Below, piece by piece: positions 26,254 to 35,111 of a stretch of 64,000 nucleotides of DNA. Position numbers and translations under genes: made by a program. The notes below the pieces were generated by a model. The model made no database searches. It was not told where the DNA came from and saw only the letters and a list, made by a program, of their open reading frames with translations. Source of the DNA: Polynucleobacter sp. 80A-SIGWE (GTDB taxonomy: Bacteria > Pseudomonadota > Gammaproteobacteria > Burkholderiales > Burkholderiaceae); contig NZ_JACVOR010000002.1 in NCBI RefSeq assembly GCF_018882295.1, positions 310,001 to 374,000 of the forward strand, read 5' to 3'. How positions within the stretch are numbered: position 1 is the stretch's first letter; each line of letters opens with the position of its first letter.

Positions 26254-27513
26254 GTGAAACCGATCCTAAAGTCCGAAAAACTCAATCACGTCTGTTACGA
26301 CATTCGTGGACCCGTGCTGGAGCTCGCTCAGCGCATGGAGGAAGAGGGTCACAAAATCATCAAATTAAACATCGGCAATGTGGGTGTTTTTGGTTTTGAT
26401 CCTCCAGAAGAGATTCAGTTGGACATGATTCGCAATTTGGGTAATGCCTCAGCGTACTCCGATTCCAAGGGAATCTTTGCGGCTCGTAAGGCCATCATGC
26501 AGTATTGCCAAGAAAAAGGCATCCAGGGCGTTACTTTGGATGACATCTATACCGGCAATGGCGTTTCTGAATTAATCGTCTTAGCAATGAACGCATTGCT
26601 GAACAACGGCGATGAAGTTTTGGTGCCGGCCCCTGACTACCCACTATGGACAGCTGCTGTCAGTCTATCTGGCGGCACTCCAGTTCATTACTTGTGTGAT
26701 GAGTCGAAAGAGTGGGCTCCAGATCTAGCAGATTTACGTAAACGAATTACGCCGCGTACTAAAGCGATTGTGGTGATTAATCCGAACAATCCAACTGGCG
26801 CCATCTATTCCAAAGAAGTGCTGACAGAATTAACTTCAATTGCGCGTGAGCATGGCTTGATTCTGTTTGCCGATGAGATTTACGACAAGATGTTGTATGA
26901 CCAAGAGAAGCATATCTCCTTGGCGTCCTTATCTACCGATGTAGTCACTATCACTTTCAACGGTTTATCCAAAAACTATCGCTCTTGCGGCTACCGTGCT
27001 GGCTGGATGGTGGTTTCTGGGGATAAAGAGATGATCCGCGATTACATTGAGGGCCTGAACATGCTGTCCTCAATGCGCTTATGCGCTAATGTGCCAGGTC
27101 AGTACGCCATACAAACGGCATTGGGTGGCTATCAAAGCATTAATGATTTGGTAAATGAAGGCGGTCGCCTGGCTAAGCAGCGCGATCTTGCTTGGAAACT
27201 CATTACAGAAATCCCTGGTGTGACTTGCGTTAAGCCAAAGTCCGCTTTGTACTTATTCCCAAAACTCGATCCTGAGATGTATCCGATTGAAGATGATCAG
27301 CAATTTGTGGCCGATCTTTTGAAAGAGGAAAAAGTTTTATTGGTTCAGGGCTCTGGTTTTAACTGGGGCAAGCCGGATCATTTCCGCGTAGTGTTCTTAC
27401 CTCATGAAGATGTGCTGAAAGAGGCGATTGGTCGTCTGGCACGTTTTCTAGAGCGTTATCGTCAAAAACATAGTCGTAAAGCGACTAATTCAACAGCAAC
27501 AAAGGCATCATGA
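26254..27513 (+). CDS. alaA: Alanine transaminase AlaA
   Basis: PLP-dependent class I/II aminotransferase making alanine from pyruvate with glutamate. The start resembles AlaA (KSEKLNHVCYDIRGPVLELAQRMEEEGHKIIKLNIGN), and PLP Lys lies in NGLSKNYRSCGYRAGW near 240-254. I accept the GTG at 26254 because the family N-terminus begins there and no ATG fits. The Lys/Arg/Ser/Thr tail is short. The stop and the hom start share ATGA, coupling alanine and threonine branch genes. Confidence 0.9.
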   Translation: MKPILKSEKLNHVCYDIRGPVLELAQRMEEEGHKIIKLNIGNVGVFGFDPPEEIQLDMIRNLGNASAYSDSKGIFAARKAIMQYCQEKGIQGVTLDDIYTGNGVSELIVLAMNALLNNGDEVLVPAPDYPLWTAAVSLSGGTPVHYLCDESKEWAPDLADLRKRITPRTKAIVVINPNNPTGAIYSKEVLTELTSIAREHGLILFADEIYDKMLYDQEKHISLASLSTDVVTITFNGLSKNYRSCGYRAGWMVVSGDKEMIRDYIEGLNMLSSMRLCANVPGQYAIQTALGGYQSINDLVNEGGRLAKQRDLAWKLITEIPGVTCVKPKSALYLFPKLDPEMYPIEDDQQFVADLLKEEKVLLVQGSGFNWGKPDHFRVVFLPHEDVLKEAIGRLARFLERYRQKHSRKATNSTATKAS

Positions 27514-28820
27514 AACCGATTCAAGTTGGTCTATTAGGCATTGGCACCGTAGGTGGTGGGGTATTTACTGTTCTCGAGCGCAACCAAGATGAGATTTTGC
27601 GTCGTGCAGGTCGTGGTATTCGTATTAATACTGTTGCTGATCTGAATGTAGAGCGTGCCAAAGAGTTGGTTAAGGATCACGCTCAAGTAGTGAGCGATGC
27701 TCGTGCAGTTATTGATAATCCCGAGATTGATATCGTTGTTGAGTTGATCGGTGGTTACGGCATTGCTAAAGACTTAGTGCTTGAGGCAATCGCCGCCGGT
27801 AAACATGTTGTGACAGCCAATAAGGCTTTGATCGCCGTTCATGGCAATGAGATTTTTAAGGCTGCCCATGAGAAGGGTGTCATGGTTGCGTTTGAAGCGG
27901 CTGTTGCTGGTGGTATTCCAATCATCAAAGCGCTTCGTGAAGGTTTGACTGCAAACCGCATTGAGTGGATCGCCGGCATTATTAATGGCACAACCAATTT
28001 CATTCTTTCTGAGATGCGCGACAAAGGTTTGGACTTTGCGACCGTCTTAAAAGAGGCGCAGCGTTTAGGTTACGCAGAAGCAGATCCTACATTTGATATT
28101 GAAGGTGTAGATGCTGCCCACAAGGCAACCATCATGAGCGCAATTGCATTTGGTATTCCAATGCAGTTTGAGAAAGCCCACGTTGAAGGCATTACGAAGT
28201 TAGATGCCATTGATATTAAATACGCTGAGCAGTTGGGCTATCGCATTAAGTTGTTGGGTATTGCTAAGAAGACAACAACGGGTGTTGAGTTGCGCGTCCA
28301 CCCAACTTTGATTCCGACTAAGCGTCTCATCGCAAACGTAGAAGGTGCCATGAATGCCGTTCAGGTATTTGGTGACGCTGTAGGTACTACGCTTTACTAC
28401 GGTAAGGGTGCTGGCTCAGAGCCAACCGCTTCTGCTGTGATTGCTGACTTAGTGGATATCACTCGTTTATTAGGCGCAAGTCCTGAGAATCGCGTTCCTT
28501 ATTTAGCGTTCCAGCCTGATGCAGTACGCGACATCACCGTGTTGCCAATGGGCGAGATCACCACCAGTTATTACCTACGTTTACGCGTAGCCGATCAAGC
28601 CGGCGTATTGGCTGACATCACAAAGATTTTGGCAGCTCACGGTATCTCGATTGATGCGCTCTTGCAAAAAGAAGCAGATGAGGGCGAAAGCCAAACTGAT
28701 TTAGTGGCGCTAACTCACGAGACCAAAGAAAAGCACATGTTGGCAGCGATTCAGGAAATTCAGAATCTGAAAACTGTTGCCGGTGAAGTGGTGAAGATCC
28801 GTTTAGAAAATCTGTCCTAA
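27510..28820 (+). CDS. hom: Homoserine dehydrogenase
   Basis: NAD(P)H-dependent reduction of aspartate semialdehyde to homoserine, the branch to threonine and methionine. The Rossmann motif GLLGIGTVGGG is at 8-18, the catalytic domain contains AAVAGGIPIIKALREGL and NGTTNFIL near 150, and an ACT domain (ADQAGVLADITKILAAHGISIDALLQ) near 360-385 implies feedback control, usually by threonine. The length of 436 matches the single-function form. It overlaps alaA by four bases and precedes thrC by eight. Confidence 0.96.
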   Translation: MKPIQVGLLGIGTVGGGVFTVLERNQDEILRRAGRGIRINTVADLNVERAKELVKDHAQVVSDARAVIDNPEIDIVVELIGGYGIAKDLVLEAIAAGKHVVTANKALIAVHGNEIFKAAHEKGVMVAFEAAVAGGIPIIKALREGLTANRIEWIAGIINGTTNFILSEMRDKGLDFATVLKEAQRLGYAEADPTFDIEGVDAAHKATIMSAIAFGIPMQFEKAHVEGITKLDAIDIKYAEQLGYRIKLLGIAKKTTTGVELRVHPTLIPTKRLIANVEGAMNAVQVFGDAVGTTLYYGKGAGSEPTASAVIADLVDITRLLGASPENRVPYLAFQPDAVRDITVLPMGEITTSYYLRLRVADQAGVLADITKILAAHGISIDALLQKEADEGESQTDLVALTHETKEKHMLAAIQEIQNLKTVAGEVVKIRLENLS

Positions 28821-28828
28821 TACAAAGC

Positions 28829-30271
28829 ATGCGTTACCAATCTACTCGGGGCAATAGCCCACAGCAATCCTTTTTAGAAATCTTGCTCGGCGGATTGGCG
28901 CCAGATGGCGGCTTATATCTGCCTACTGAGTATCCTCAGGTTACTAAAGAGCAGTTAGATTCTTGGCGCGGATTGCCTTATGCCGATCTTGCTTATGAGG
29001 TCTTGAGCCTCTATTGCGACGATATTCCTGAGGCAGATTTACGCGCTTTGTTGCGCAAGACCTATACAGAGCAGGTCTATTGCAATGGCCGCTCTGAAGA
29101 TAATGCGAAAGACATTACTCCCTTGCATTGGCTGGGTGAAGAGCAGGGTGCCCGTATCGGCTTATTGAGCTTGTCTAACGGACCAACATTGGCATTTAAA
29201 GATATGGCGATGCAGTTGCTCGGTAATCTCTTTGAATACGCGCTTAAGAAAAAAGGTCAGAAACTCAATATTTTGGGCGCGACCTCTGGTGATACTGGTA
29301 GCGCAGCTGAATATGCCATGCGCGGCAAAGAAGGCGTGAAGGTATTTATGCTTTCACCACGCGGCAAGATGAGCGCTTTCCAATCCGCACAGATGTATTC
29401 CTTGCAAGATCCTAATATTTTTAACTTGGCGGTTGCTGGTGTATTTGATGACTGCCAAGATATTGTCAAAGCAGTCAGCAATGACCATGCCTTTAAAGCA
29501 AACAATCAAATCGGTACTGTGAACTCGATTAACTGGGGTCGTGTAGTTGCCCAAGTGGTTTACTACTTCCAAGGTTATTTGCTCGCGACAAAATCAAGCT
29601 CAGAAAAAGTCTCTTTCACTGTACCTTCTGGCAACTTTGGCAATATCTGCGCTGGCCATATTGCTCGCATGATGGGTTTGCCAGTTGCGCATTTGATTGC
29701 TGCTACCAATGAGAACGATGTTCTTGATGAGTTCTTCAGAACCGGTGTTTACCGTGCGCGTAAGTCTGCTGAGACTTTGCATACCTCTAGCCCATCCATG
29801 GACATTTCGAAGGCAAGTAATTTTGAGCGCTTTGTATTTGATCTCATGGGTAAAGACGGTAAGGTAACTGCTGGGATGTTCAAGCAGGTAGACGAAGCGG
29901 GTGGCTTTGATATTTCTAAAGACGCTGTCTTTAAAGATATTGCAAAGTATGGATTCCAGTCGGGCCGCAGCACTCATGAAAACCGCCTTGAGACGATCCG
30001 CAACATTGACTCTCAGTATGGCGTGATGATTGATACGCATACAGCCGATGGTGTAAAAGTTGCTCGCGAGCATTTGCAAGCAGGTATTCCGATGCTTGTT
30101 TTAGAGACTGCCTTACCTATTAAGTTTGAAGAAACGATTGAGGTGGCATTGGGTCGTCCTGCAGAGTGCCCAGCAGCATTTAAAGATATCAAGTCAAAGC
30201 CCCAGCGCGTTGAAAATATCGATGCTGATGTCAATCAAGTTAAAAACTTCATTACTGCCCACGTCAATTAA
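28829..30271 (+). CDS. thrC: Threonine synthase
   Basis: PLP enzyme converting O-phosphohomoserine to threonine, the last step of the pathway. The N-terminal segment MRYQSTRG, LGGLAPDGGLYLPTEYP and the PLP lysine in NGPTLAFKDMAMQLLG near 115-125 are diagnostic, with the phosphate cradle GATSGDTGSAAEYA near 150. At 480 residues it is the longer ThrC class. The hom-thrC order gives a threonine operon without thrB; homoserine kinase must be elsewhere. Confidence 0.96.
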   Translation: MRYQSTRGNSPQQSFLEILLGGLAPDGGLYLPTEYPQVTKEQLDSWRGLPYADLAYEVLSLYCDDIPEADLRALLRKTYTEQVYCNGRSEDNAKDITPLHWLGEEQGARIGLLSLSNGPTLAFKDMAMQLLGNLFEYALKKKGQKLNILGATSGDTGSAAEYAMRGKEGVKVFMLSPRGKMSAFQSAQMYSLQDPNIFNLAVAGVFDDCQDIVKAVSNDHAFKANNQIGTVNSINWGRVVAQVVYYFQGYLLATKSSSEKVSFTVPSGNFGNICAGHIARMMGLPVAHLIAATNENDVLDEFFRTGVYRARKSAETLHTSSPSMDISKASNFERFVFDLMGKDGKVTAGMFKQVDEAGGFDISKDAVFKDIAKYGFQSGRSTHENRLETIRNIDSQYGVMIDTHTADGVKVAREHLQAGIPMLVLETALPIKFEETIEVALGRPAECPAAFKDIKSKPQRVENIDADVNQVKNFITAHVN

Positions 30272-30286
30272 CTCAGAAAAAGTACT

Positions 30287-31528
30287 ATGACCAAGCCTCC
30301 GATGTTGACTGCTCAGCAGGCTTTAGATCACCTGTTGTCAAATACAAAAGCTGTAGGTGAGAGTGAGACGGTCGCTATGCAAGCTGCGCTCGGCCGTGTG
30401 CTTGCAGAAAATGTTAATAGCTTGGTCGACGTGCCTCCACTCGATAACACCTCAATGGATGGTTATGCGGTGCGCACTTCGGATACCCAAGCTCCTGGAA
30501 GCACCCTTAAGATTGCCCAGCGAATTCCGGCGGGCTCGATGGGTACGCAGCTAGAGCCAGGTACTGCCGCCAGAATCTTCACTGGGGCTCCAGTTCCTCC
30601 AGGTGCTGATGCGGTTGTCATGCAAGAGGACTGCGCTATTCCAGAGGGCTCAACCGATCAAGTGCAGGTCAATATTGCGCCAATATCAGGCCAGTGGATT
30701 CGTCGAAGAGGCGAGGATCTGACTGCAGGAAAAGTAGCTCTGACGGCAGGTACTTTTCTGCGCCCACAAGAACTAGGTGTTGCAGCGTCTGCTGGTCTTA
30801 CGCATTTAAATGTGAAGCGCAAAGTCAGGGTTGCAGCATTTTTCACTGGTGATGAGCTTTCTCTTCCGGGTGAACCGCTCAAACCAGGTGGCATCTACAA
30901 CTCCAATCGCGATACTTTGTTAGCGTGTATTAAATCTTTGGGATGTGATGCTACCGACTTTGGAATTGTTCCTGACGGTCTTGAATCCACTAAAGAAACG
31001 CTTCGCAAGGCCAGCAAAGATCATGATTTGATTATTACCTCTGGCGGCGTATCGGTTGGTGAAGAGGATCACATCAAACCAGCTGTGACCGCTGAGGGTA
31101 GATTAGATCTCTGGCAAATTGCGATTAAGCCTGGCAAGCCTCTGGCTTTTGGTGCTGTGCGTAAGTCAAGCGAGAGTAGGGATGGGGAAACTTGGTTTAT
31201 TGGGCTTCCTGGCAATCCAGTCTCTAGCTTTGTGACATTCCTCCTATTTGTACGCCCATTTATTTTGAAGCTACAGGGGCGAGATGCAGGTATGCCTCAG
31301 TCTTACCCAATGCGCGCTGACTTTGATTGGCTTAAAGGCGATCGTCGCAATGAGTTCCTGCGCGTCAAGATCAATGCGCAGGGCGGGTTAGATCTATTCC
31401 CCAATCAAAGCTCTGGCGTACTTACAAGCGCTTCATGGGGTGATGGCTTGCTAGATTGCCCGCCTGGACACACCTTTAAAGCAGGTGAGCTGGTGAAGTA
31501 CATTCCGTTTAACGCGCTCCTTGCCTAA
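30287..31528 (+). CDS. moeA: Molybdopterin molybdenumtransferase MoeA
   Basis: Inserts molybdate into adenylylated molybdopterin to give active cofactor. The 413 residues show DVPPLDNTSMDGYAVR near 47-62, GEDLTAGKVALTAGTFLRPQELGVAASAGL, FFTGDELSLPGEPL and ITSGGVSVGEEDH, followed by GLPGNPVSSFVTF. It starts 15 nt after thrC and heads a moeA-moaD-moaE run, although cofactor precursor genes moaA/moaC are not in the window. Confidence 0.95.
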   Translation: MTKPPMLTAQQALDHLLSNTKAVGESETVAMQAALGRVLAENVNSLVDVPPLDNTSMDGYAVRTSDTQAPGSTLKIAQRIPAGSMGTQLEPGTAARIFTGAPVPPGADAVVMQEDCAIPEGSTDQVQVNIAPISGQWIRRRGEDLTAGKVALTAGTFLRPQELGVAASAGLTHLNVKRKVRVAAFFTGDELSLPGEPLKPGGIYNSNRDTLLACIKSLGCDATDFGIVPDGLESTKETLRKASKDHDLIITSGGVSVGEEDHIKPAVTAEGRLDLWQIAIKPGKPLAFGAVRKSSESRDGETWFIGLPGNPVSSFVTFLLFVRPFILKLQGRDAGMPQSYPMRADFDWLKGDRRNEFLRVKINAQGGLDLFPNQSSGVLTSASWGDGLLDCPPGHTFKAGELVKYIPFNALLA

Positions 31529-31546
31529 TCGTATTACGATTCCCTT

Positions 31547-31804
31547 ATGAAACTCGAATTACGATTCTTTGCCTCCTTAAGAGAGGGCCTTGGACTTTCT
31601 GGTGAGAGCATCACTACGCCGCCGGAAGTGAAAACCATTGCTGACTTAAGAGGCTATCTTGCTCAGCGGGGAAATCCTTGGGCCGAAGTGTTGGCTAGCA
31701 CTAAGGTGATTCGTTGCGCTTTAAATCAAGAGATGGTGGCTGATTCCACTCCGCTAGTAGAGGGTGCTGAAGTTGCATTCTTCCCCCCGGTTACGGGTGG
31801 CTGA
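31547..31804 (+). CDS. moaD: Molybdopterin synthase small subunit MoaD
   Basis: Ubiquitin-like sulfur carrier that, as a C-terminal thiocarboxylate, donates sulfur to precursor Z. The 85-residue chain ends in VTGG, the required Gly-Gly terminus, and begins LELRFFASLREGLGLS as in the family. It is followed by MoaE after a single base. Confidence 0.94.
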   Translation: MKLELRFFASLREGLGLSGESITTPPEVKTIADLRGYLAQRGNPWAEVLASTKVIRCALNQEMVADSTPLVEGAEVAFFPPVTGG

Positions 31805-31805
31805 G

Positions 31806-32264
31806 ATGCAAAACGATTCCATCCGCATTCAAGAGGCAGACTTCGATCTCACGACTGAAGTGAAAACGCTTCGTAAGAATGATCCGCGCGTTGGCGCTGT
31901 AGTCACTTTTGTGGGTACCGTCAGAGATATAAATGACGGCAGTCAAGTCAAGGGCATGACGCTGGAACACTATCCCGGGATGACAGAAAAATCCCTAGAG
32001 GAAATCATCAAGCAAGCAAGAGGCCGCTGGGATCTTTATAAAACATTAGTCATTCATCGAGTGGGACCACTTCTACCTGAAGATCAAATTGTTTTGGTGG
32101 CTGTCACTAGCGCCCACCGAGGTGAAGCATTTGCAGCTTGTGAGTTCATCATGGACTACTTAAAAACAGCAGCGCCATTTTGGAAAAAAGAAGAAACCCC
32201 AGAAGGTAGTAAATGGGTAGATGCACGCGTGACTGACGATGCTGCAATGGCGCGTTGGAAGTAA
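31806..32264 (+). CDS. moaE: Molybdopterin synthase large subunit MoaE
   Basis: Catalytic subunit that converts precursor Z to molybdopterin with MoaD. It contains GAVVTFVGTVRD near 36-47, LEHYPGMTEKSL, VIHRVGPLLPEDQIVLVAVTSAHRGEAF and the active-site lysine region FWKKEETPEGSKWVDAR. The frame is open 14 codons upstream inside moaD, but the ATG at 31806 starts the family sequence. The length is 152 residues. Confidence 0.94.
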   Translation: MQNDSIRIQEADFDLTTEVKTLRKNDPRVGAVVTFVGTVRDINDGSQVKGMTLEHYPGMTEKSLEEIIKQARGRWDLYKTLVIHRVGPLLPEDQIVLVAVTSAHRGEAFAACEFIMDYLKTAAPFWKKEETPEGSKWVDARVTDDAAMARWK

Positions 32265-32322
32265 TTTAGCGCCCATCTCTTTTAGCCTCAAAGCTAACTC
32301 AAGACACAATAACCAGGCTCTT

Positions 32323-32947
32323 TCATATTCGGGGAAGTATTTTCCGAAAGGTGATATTAATTCGGGGGACTTGTAATGGTTGCCGTCTTGAGAAGGCTGT
32401 GATGCCAATGCTCTTGAGTGGGCGGATGCATGATCAGCAGGCTGCCATGCTCCAAAAATACTGGGTAGGTTGTTTTATCTTGCTTGTGGCGAAATGCAAA
32501 CTTACGTTGAGCACCTAAGCTGACTGATGCTATAGGACTTGCGCCATCCAACTCCTTCTCATCGTCACTGTGCCAGCCCATGCCTTCAGCGCCGCTGTGG
32601 TACAGATTGAGCAAGCAGGAGTTGTAGGTATGGCCAGTGAATTGTTCAAGCTTATGCTTCATTTGCAATAACTCATTAGTCCAGGCCTGAGGTGTTTTTT
32701 GAACTCCAGAGTAGGTGTATGCGCACTCTGGGTCACCCACCCAGACAACTTTTCTTGCGGTCTTTACTGACTTACCAAACATCATGATCTCGTCCACCTC
32801 CCAGGGAAGAGAGTTCAGTAAGCTTTTGTAAAGATGATCAGATTCATCCGCGTCATAAAAATGATTGAAATATTCAGCTCGCCCATCTTTTTCCAATAGG
32901 CATATTGGATCAGATGAGTTGGCTTGATTGAATAAGGAGTTTTTCAT
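32323..32947 (-). pseudogene. AlkB-like 2-oxoglutarate/Fe(II) dioxygenase, frameshifted near the 3' end
   Basis: AlkB-family enzymes repair alkylated bases by oxidative demethylation. The frame from 32947 has the DNA-binding half and the iron motif WHSDDE, then reads MHPPTQEHWHHSL and ends prematurely at 32357 with TSPPN. Removing one C from the five-C run (minus strand, 32368-32364) restores PRINITFRKILPRI ending at 32323. That segment supplies the RxNxTFR arginines that bind 2-oxoglutarate. As written, the protein lacks them and is probably inactive. Either a true single-base insertion or a homopolymer sequencing error would explain it. Confidence 0.8.
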
Positions 32948-33039
32948 GCTTGGTAAATCCAGGCGGAGTTTGTACGCAATTACGATAAAAACCCTAGAAT
33001 AGACTTCATTATGAATTGTTCAGGACAAATAGGTTAATC

Positions 33040-33219
33040 ATGAAAGCGCCAGATAAACGTTGCTGTGGCTCAGGGGTTTGCATCATTAATGAAGCAGGGG
33101 AGTGCTGGTGTGGCCAAGTTTGGGATGGCGAGAAAATGAGCGCGCCACCCCTCCTATCGGCAAAAAGCCCTTCCGTTGACCCAACCCCTGGTAACCCAGA
33201 CTCCTCTCGCGAGGAATAG
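33040..33219 (+). CDS. Small cysteine-rich conserved protein, unknown function
   Basis: A 59-residue protein with five cysteines, four of them in CCGSGVC and CWC near positions 6-23, followed by GQVWDGEKM and a Pro/Ser-rich tail. The spacing could bind a metal or cluster, but I cannot name a family. I use the ATG at 33040 and not 33016, because the recognisable part begins there. It and the next small gene sit between the alkB-like gene and the DUF2244 gene. Confidence 0.55.
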   Translation: MKAPDKRCCGSGVCIINEAGECWCGQVWDGEKMSAPPLLSAKSPSVDPTPGNPDSSREE

Positions 33220-33292
33220 CCTCCTTCTTGGATCCATCGGGCAACAATCCTAGATTTCAGCTAAATTGCATGGTGTTCACAGGAGAATTAAC

Positions 33293-33445
33293 ATGATTCA
33301 AAAATTACGAGTTAAGCTCGCGCGCTTGATTTTAGGTAAGCATTGCCCTTGCTACCAAATGGGCTATCACCCGATGGTTGATTTTCAGCAGCGCAGCGCT
33401 GATCAGCTTGAAAAAGCTAAACAAGCCAAAGCAACTAATAACTAG
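33293..33445 (+). CDS. Small protein of 50 residues
   Basis: The frame ATG 33293 to TAG 33443-33445 encodes a basic amphipathic start (MIQKLRVKLARLILGKH), a CPCY motif near residue 18, then QMGYHPMVDF and a Gln/Lys/Ala-rich helix. A strong AGGAG stands seven bases upstream, which is the main support. It is too short to classify. The N-terminal helix could associate with a membrane surface. Confidence 0.55.
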   Translation: MIQKLRVKLARLILGKHCPCYQMGYHPMVDFQQRSADQLEKAKQAKATNN

Positions 33446-33473
33446 GCCGTCAAATTCAGTAAATCCGTATCCC

Positions 33474-33905
33474 ATGATGAAAGCCTGGAAGATGAGACGA
33501 AATTGTGCGCTGACCCCAGGTCAGTTGCTCAAGTTCTACATTGCCTTGGTTTGCCTTTCGCTAACTGTAGCCACTGGTTTTCTATTGGCTGGTGTAAAAA
33601 TCATCCTCATCTTCACGGCTATTGAGTTGACCGCTGTGACTGCCGGCTTCTTGATTTACTGCCGACATGCTTTAGATTTTGAGGAGATTGAAATTAGCGG
33701 GACCCGCTTAATTGTGAGGAAATTTATTGCCTATAAGGAGACGGTGATTGAATTTAATACTCGCTGGGTCAGGCTATCTCAGCCGGAAGAGCATCAAAAA
33801 GTATTTTTTATTGAGCAAACGGGACAAAGGGTTGAGGTTGGCCAGTTTCTTAGGCGCGAGCAATTTAAGAATCTTCTTGCTGAGCTAAGACCGTATTTGG
33901 GTTGA
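33474..33905 (+). CDS. DUF2244 integral membrane protein
   Basis: About 143 residues with two adjacent transmembrane segments (LLKFYIALVCLSLTVATGFLLAG and IILIFTAIELTAVTAGFLIYC, roughly 19-65) followed by a cytoplasmic beta-rich domain containing TRWVRLSQPE and VGQFLRREQFKNLLAELRPYLG. This is the DUF2244 layout, often found near cytochrome oxidase genes, though none lies here. ATG codons at 33474, 33477 and 33492 are all plausible starts; the frame extends further upstream but would overlap the small gene before it. Confidence 0.7.
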   Translation: MMKAWKMRRNCALTPGQLLKFYIALVCLSLTVATGFLLAGVKIILIFTAIELTAVTAGFLIYCRHALDFEEIEISGTRLIVRKFIAYKETVIEFNTRWVRLSQPEEHQKVFFIEQTGQRVEVGQFLRREQFKNLLAELRPYLG

Positions 33906-34004
33906 TTGCAACCATGTGCCGCTCAGGGTTAAAGCTTGGGGGCCTGCAGAAAGAAGCGTTTAACTTGATACTGAATTCAATTCAACATATTTGCTAAATT
34001 AATC

Positions 34005-34571
34005 ATGAACGTCAATACAGCAGTGAAGGCCGCCCTAAATACTTTGGTTGATATTGCATCCAATTCAAACAGCGTTCAGCCCATTACCGGATTAGAGCTG
34101 GCGCAACGCCAAAAATTATCGATTAGCAGAATAGAGCTTTTACTCAGCGCCTTACGTGCTGCAGGAATCGTCAAAGGTACTAAGGGCCGTAATGGTGGTT
34201 ATACGCTACTGCAAGATCCGCGAATGGTCACCATTAAGGATGTAGTGCTGGCTATGAATTACATCAAAAAGCGTAAGGTTGAGGCTTGCGACATTGCAAG
34301 TGAGTTATATCAATCCTTGGAGACTTATATGCTTGGTTGCATGGCCAATATGAACCTCTCTGATGCTATTAAAGATTATGTGCCGCGATTTAGTGAGGCC
34401 AAAACCGCTCCAGAGCGCAAAACTTTTTCTTATCCAGAATTGAAGGTGCATAAGCCATCTAAGGGTGAGATTCAGAGGGTCATCAAGACGCCATTTAAAA
34501 AAGTAGAAGATGTTCCTTTGGGACCAAACTCTATTTTTAGTTTTGGCGACTATTTGCACAAAGCAGGATAA
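34005..34571 (+). CDS. Rrf2-family transcriptional regulator lacking the cluster cysteines
   Basis: The N-terminal half is an Rrf2 winged helix: TALNTLVDIAS, ITGLELAQRQKLSISRIELLLSALRAAGIVKGTKGRNGGYTL, close in layout to IscR and NsrR. The three spaced cysteines that bind a cluster in IscR (encoded at 50900) are missing; only Cys93 and Cys110 remain. A long C-terminal extension rich in Lys/Pro (FSYPELKVHKPSKGEI) is unusual. DNA binding is likely, the signal unknown. It leads directly into a TPR-like protein gene 14 nt downstream. Confidence 0.75.
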   Translation: MNVNTAVKAALNTLVDIASNSNSVQPITGLELAQRQKLSISRIELLLSALRAAGIVKGTKGRNGGYTLLQDPRMVTIKDVVLAMNYIKKRKVEACDIASELYQSLETYMLGCMANMNLSDAIKDYVPRFSEAKTAPERKTFSYPELKVHKPSKGEIQRVIKTPFKKVEDVPLGPNSIFSFGDYLHKAG

Positions 34572-34585
34572 ATATAAGGCCCCAC

Positions 34586-35059
34586 ATGATTAAGGCAACG
34601 AAGCGTAATTTAATTAGCAAACTATTTTTATCCTTTGCCCTTGCAATAGCACCCTGGGTAGTTTCAGTAGCTGCTGACAGTACTCCAGCTAAGTCTGATC
34701 CAGCTTGGCTAACGGATGCCCGCGCCAGCATTAAATCCAATAATTATGATCAAGCAATAAAGCAATTGCAGTCGGCAAACGAAGTCAACTCGGCAGACTG
34801 GAACAATCTCATGGGATACAGCCTTCGTAAAAAACAGCCACCAGATTTAGTGTCATCTGAAAAGTACTACCAGGCGGCACTCAAGATCGACCCAAGTCAT
34901 CGGGCTGCTTTGGAGTATTACGGTGAGCTACTTTTAATGAAGAAGGATTTACCTGGAGCTGAGGCTATGTTGGCAAGACTCGACAAGGCATGTTTATTTA
35001 GTTGTGAAGAGTACAGAGACCTCAAAGCGAGTATTGCGAAGTATCAAGGTAAAAAGTAA
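34586..35059 (+). CDS. Exported TPR-repeat protein
   Basis: A 157-residue protein with an N-terminal signal segment (LFLSFALAIAPWVVSVAA) and two to three tetratricopeptide-like helices: DARASIKSNNYDQAIKQLQSANEV, then SSEKYYQAALKIDPSHRAALEYYGELLLMKKDLPGAEAMLARL. Two cysteines (CLFSCEEY) lie near the end. Probably a periplasmic adaptor; partner unknown. It may be cotranscribed with the Rrf2-type regulator. Confidence 0.7.
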   Translation: MIKATKRNLISKLFLSFALAIAPWVVSVAADSTPAKSDPAWLTDARASIKSNNYDQAIKQLQSANEVNSADWNNLMGYSLRKKQPPDLVSSEKYYQAALKIDPSHRAALEYYGELLLMKKDLPGAEAMLARLDKACLFSCEEYRDLKASIAKYQGKK

Positions 35060-35111
35060 TTCTTTAGCCCTAAATGCTGTCCACCGACTGTGGGCGCTTC
35101 ACATTTGTAGT

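Noticed and set aside
29600..30079. 159-codon open frame on the minus strand inside thrC
   Set aside because: It lies fully antisense to a well-supported gene and has no recognisable motif; a shadow frame.
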